DNA from: JASFUX01 sp050050115
GTDB lineage: Bacteria > Pseudomonadota > Alphaproteobacteria > Caulobacterales > Maricaulaceae
Direction: 5' to 3'
DNA: 9,738 bases
Assembly (NCBI GenBank): GCA_050050115.1
Contig: JASFUX010000126.1
Coordinates: 1 to 9,738, forward strand
A program made the position numbers and the translations under genes. Shown one piece after another: positions 6,659 through 9,738 of the stretch. Position 1 is the first letter of the stretch. Every line of letters starts with the position of its first letter. Under the pieces are notes generated by a model that saw nothing but the letters and a program-made list of their open reading frames with translations, was not told the DNA's origin and did not search any database.

Positions 6659-6669
6659 GAGCGCCGCAT

Positions 6670-6969
6670 ATGTCCCGATCCTCCCGGTCCAATGCCTCCA
6701 GCCCGTCGCAGAGCGGCAAGAACCGCCCTCCGCTCGCCGTGCGGCTGACGGCGCGGGCGTCGATCTTCTCCCTGCTCATCGCCTTGGTTGCGCTACTGGC
6801 GGCGAACTTCATCGAGCCGGGCTTCGTGACGGCTGGTTTGCGGCTGGTGTTCATCGCAGCGGGCGCGACGGCCGCCGTTGCGCTGATCCTGTGGGCCGCG
6901 GCGAGCGGACTGCATTTCATCTTCCGCGAGGACGGCGGCAAAGACGACGATTCGTCCCTGATCCTTTAG
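6670..6969 (+). CDS. Small two-helix membrane protein, function unknown
   Basis: A 99-aa protein that I do not recognise. The first 28 residues are Ser/Arg-rich and polar, then come two hydrophobic helices, about 29-48 (ASIFSLLIALVALLAANFIE) and about 54-77 (TAGLRLVFIAAGATAAVALILWAA). A short amphipathic stretch, LHFIFRED, and an acidic Gly/Asp/Ser tail follow. Both ends should lie on the same side, probably the cytosol. The ATG at 6670 has no clear ribosome site. GC-rich third positions and the conserved-looking helix pattern support a real gene. It is divergent from the MORN gene and 114 bp before the helicase on the same strand, so it may share a transcript with the helicase, but no functional tie is visible. 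Confidence 0.7.
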   Translation: MSRSSRSNASSPSQSGKNRPPLAVRLTARASIFSLLIALVALLAANFIEPGFVTAGLRLVFIAAGATAAVALILWAAASGLHFIFREDGGKDDDSSLIL

Positions 6970-7083
6970 CCCGCACCGTCGTCTGCAACGCGTTGGGGAG
7001 GGCCGCCCTTGGGGGGATGGCCCCGCGCGCGTACATGCTATGTTCGCATTCCGACTCACTTCAGCAGGCCGCTTCACGACCGC

Positions 7084-9381
<2,298 letters not shown>

Positions 9382-9384
9382 GGC

Positions 9385-9413
9385 GCGGACGGGCGACTTT
9401 GGCCAGCGTCCGC
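9385..9413. other. Stem-loop between convergent uvrD and ABM genes
   Basis: GCGGACG at 9385-9391 pairs with CGTCCGC at 9407-9413, four bases after the uvrD stop. A short inner pairing, GGC at 9392-9394 with GCC at 9402-9404, is also possible. There is no T-tract. Its place between two convergent genes fits a transcription-ending or RNA-stabilising hairpin. Confidence 0.35.
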
Positions 9414-9433
9414 ACCTCGCCAGGTCGTCTGAT

Positions 9434-9738
9434 CTAGTCAAACAGCTGCTGGTACTCAGCTCGTTTAGGCGGCTCCGTCAGGTAGCTCACCAGTCCTTCG
9501 ACCGCCCCTGTCTCCTCGCGCCACGCCCAATAGGTCTCGAAAGCTTCTTTGGATTCCCAGCGCTCGACGAAGGTCACGGTGTCGGGTCTGTCGTCGCTCA
9601 CCAGCACATCGAACTGGATATTGCCTTCGTATTCCCGGCTAAGGGCTAGATTGTCGTGAACGAATTCAAGGAATTCGTCGCGCTGATCAGGAACCACCGT
9701 GAGTTCCACAATGAGTACAAAGATCGATGCGATGACGC
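9434..9738 (-). CDS. ABM-domain (putative quinol monooxygenase) protein, 5' end beyond the window
   Basis: A small dimeric alpha/beta-barrel protein of the antibiotic biosynthesis monooxygenase family. Members act as cofactor-free monooxygenases on quinone-like substrates or heme, or have no known activity. The frame shows VELTVVPDQRDEFLEFVHDN, then a helix, the strand NIQFDVLVSDDRPDTVTFVE, RWESKEAFETYWAWREETG, and the C-terminal strand LVSYLTEPP: the usual ABM order. The first in-frame start is GTG at 9709, but it would cut into the first strand and has no ribosome site. The frame stays open upstream to the edge with VIASIFVLI, hydrophobic residues that fit the beginning of that strand, so the true start is probably outside the window. 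Codon use is less GC-extreme than that of its neighbours. It is convergent with uvrD, and substrate and function are unassigned. Confidence 0.8.
   Translation of the reverse strand, partial: VIASIFVLIVELTVVPDQRDEFLEFVHDNLALSREYEGNIQFDVLVSDDRPDTVTFVERWESKEAFETYWAWREETGAVEGLVSYLTEPPKRAEYQQLFD

Noticed and set aside
7031..7044. Extended -10 (TGCTATGTT) before uvrD
   Set aside because: The -10 element looks plausible, but no -35 lies at 16-18 bases upstream, so I did not call a promoter.
7009..7083. Upstream TTG start for uvrD adding 25 residues
   Set aside because: The extra residues do not resemble PcrA/UvrD N-termini and the rare TTG has no better ribosome site than the ATG at 7084.

Overview
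The window reads as ordinary high-GC bacterial chromosome. The protein families and gene order suggest an alphaproteobacterium; order and genus cannot be fixed from the sequence alone. The main pointers are a class II fumarase followed at once by a DUF4169-type small protein and then by an alphaproteobacterial-type ribbon-helix-helix protein, plus a PcrA/UvrD helicase with the RNA-polymerase-binding C-terminal domain. I see no insertion sequence, phage gene, CRISPR array, tRNA or rRNA.

Layout. Bases 1-266 hold at most the tail of an upstream + strand gene, then a chain of predicted stem-loops ending in a clear rho-independent terminator (232-266). On the minus strand, 295-1620 encodes an uncharacterised 441-aa membrane protein with a C-terminal alpha/beta (possibly TIR-like) domain. 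A short divergent gap separates it from fumC (1763-3157, +), DUF4169 (3159-3377, +) and the RHH protein (3522-3788, +). A CLC-family chloride channel/transporter (3917-5545, +) runs head-on into a minus-strand MORN-repeat membrane protein (5542-6462); the two stop codons share one CTAG palindrome. Divergent from the MORN gene is a small two-helix membrane protein (6670-6969, +), followed by a UvrD/PcrA helicase (7084-9381, +). At the right edge is a minus-strand antibiotic-biosynthesis-monooxygenase (ABM) domain protein (9434 to the edge), probably cut off at its 5' end.

How they work together. FumC serves the TCA cycle, and the two small downstream genes travel with it. PcrA/UvrD serves DNA repair and conflict resolution with transcription. 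The CLC protein, the MORN protein and the small membrane protein are envelope functions with no visible shared pathway. No multi-gene novel system is evident. The best leads are the structured RNA-like stretch at 82-266, the TIR-like membrane protein, and the CLC protein, which departs from the canonical family at several ion-pathway positions and carries only one CBS repeat.
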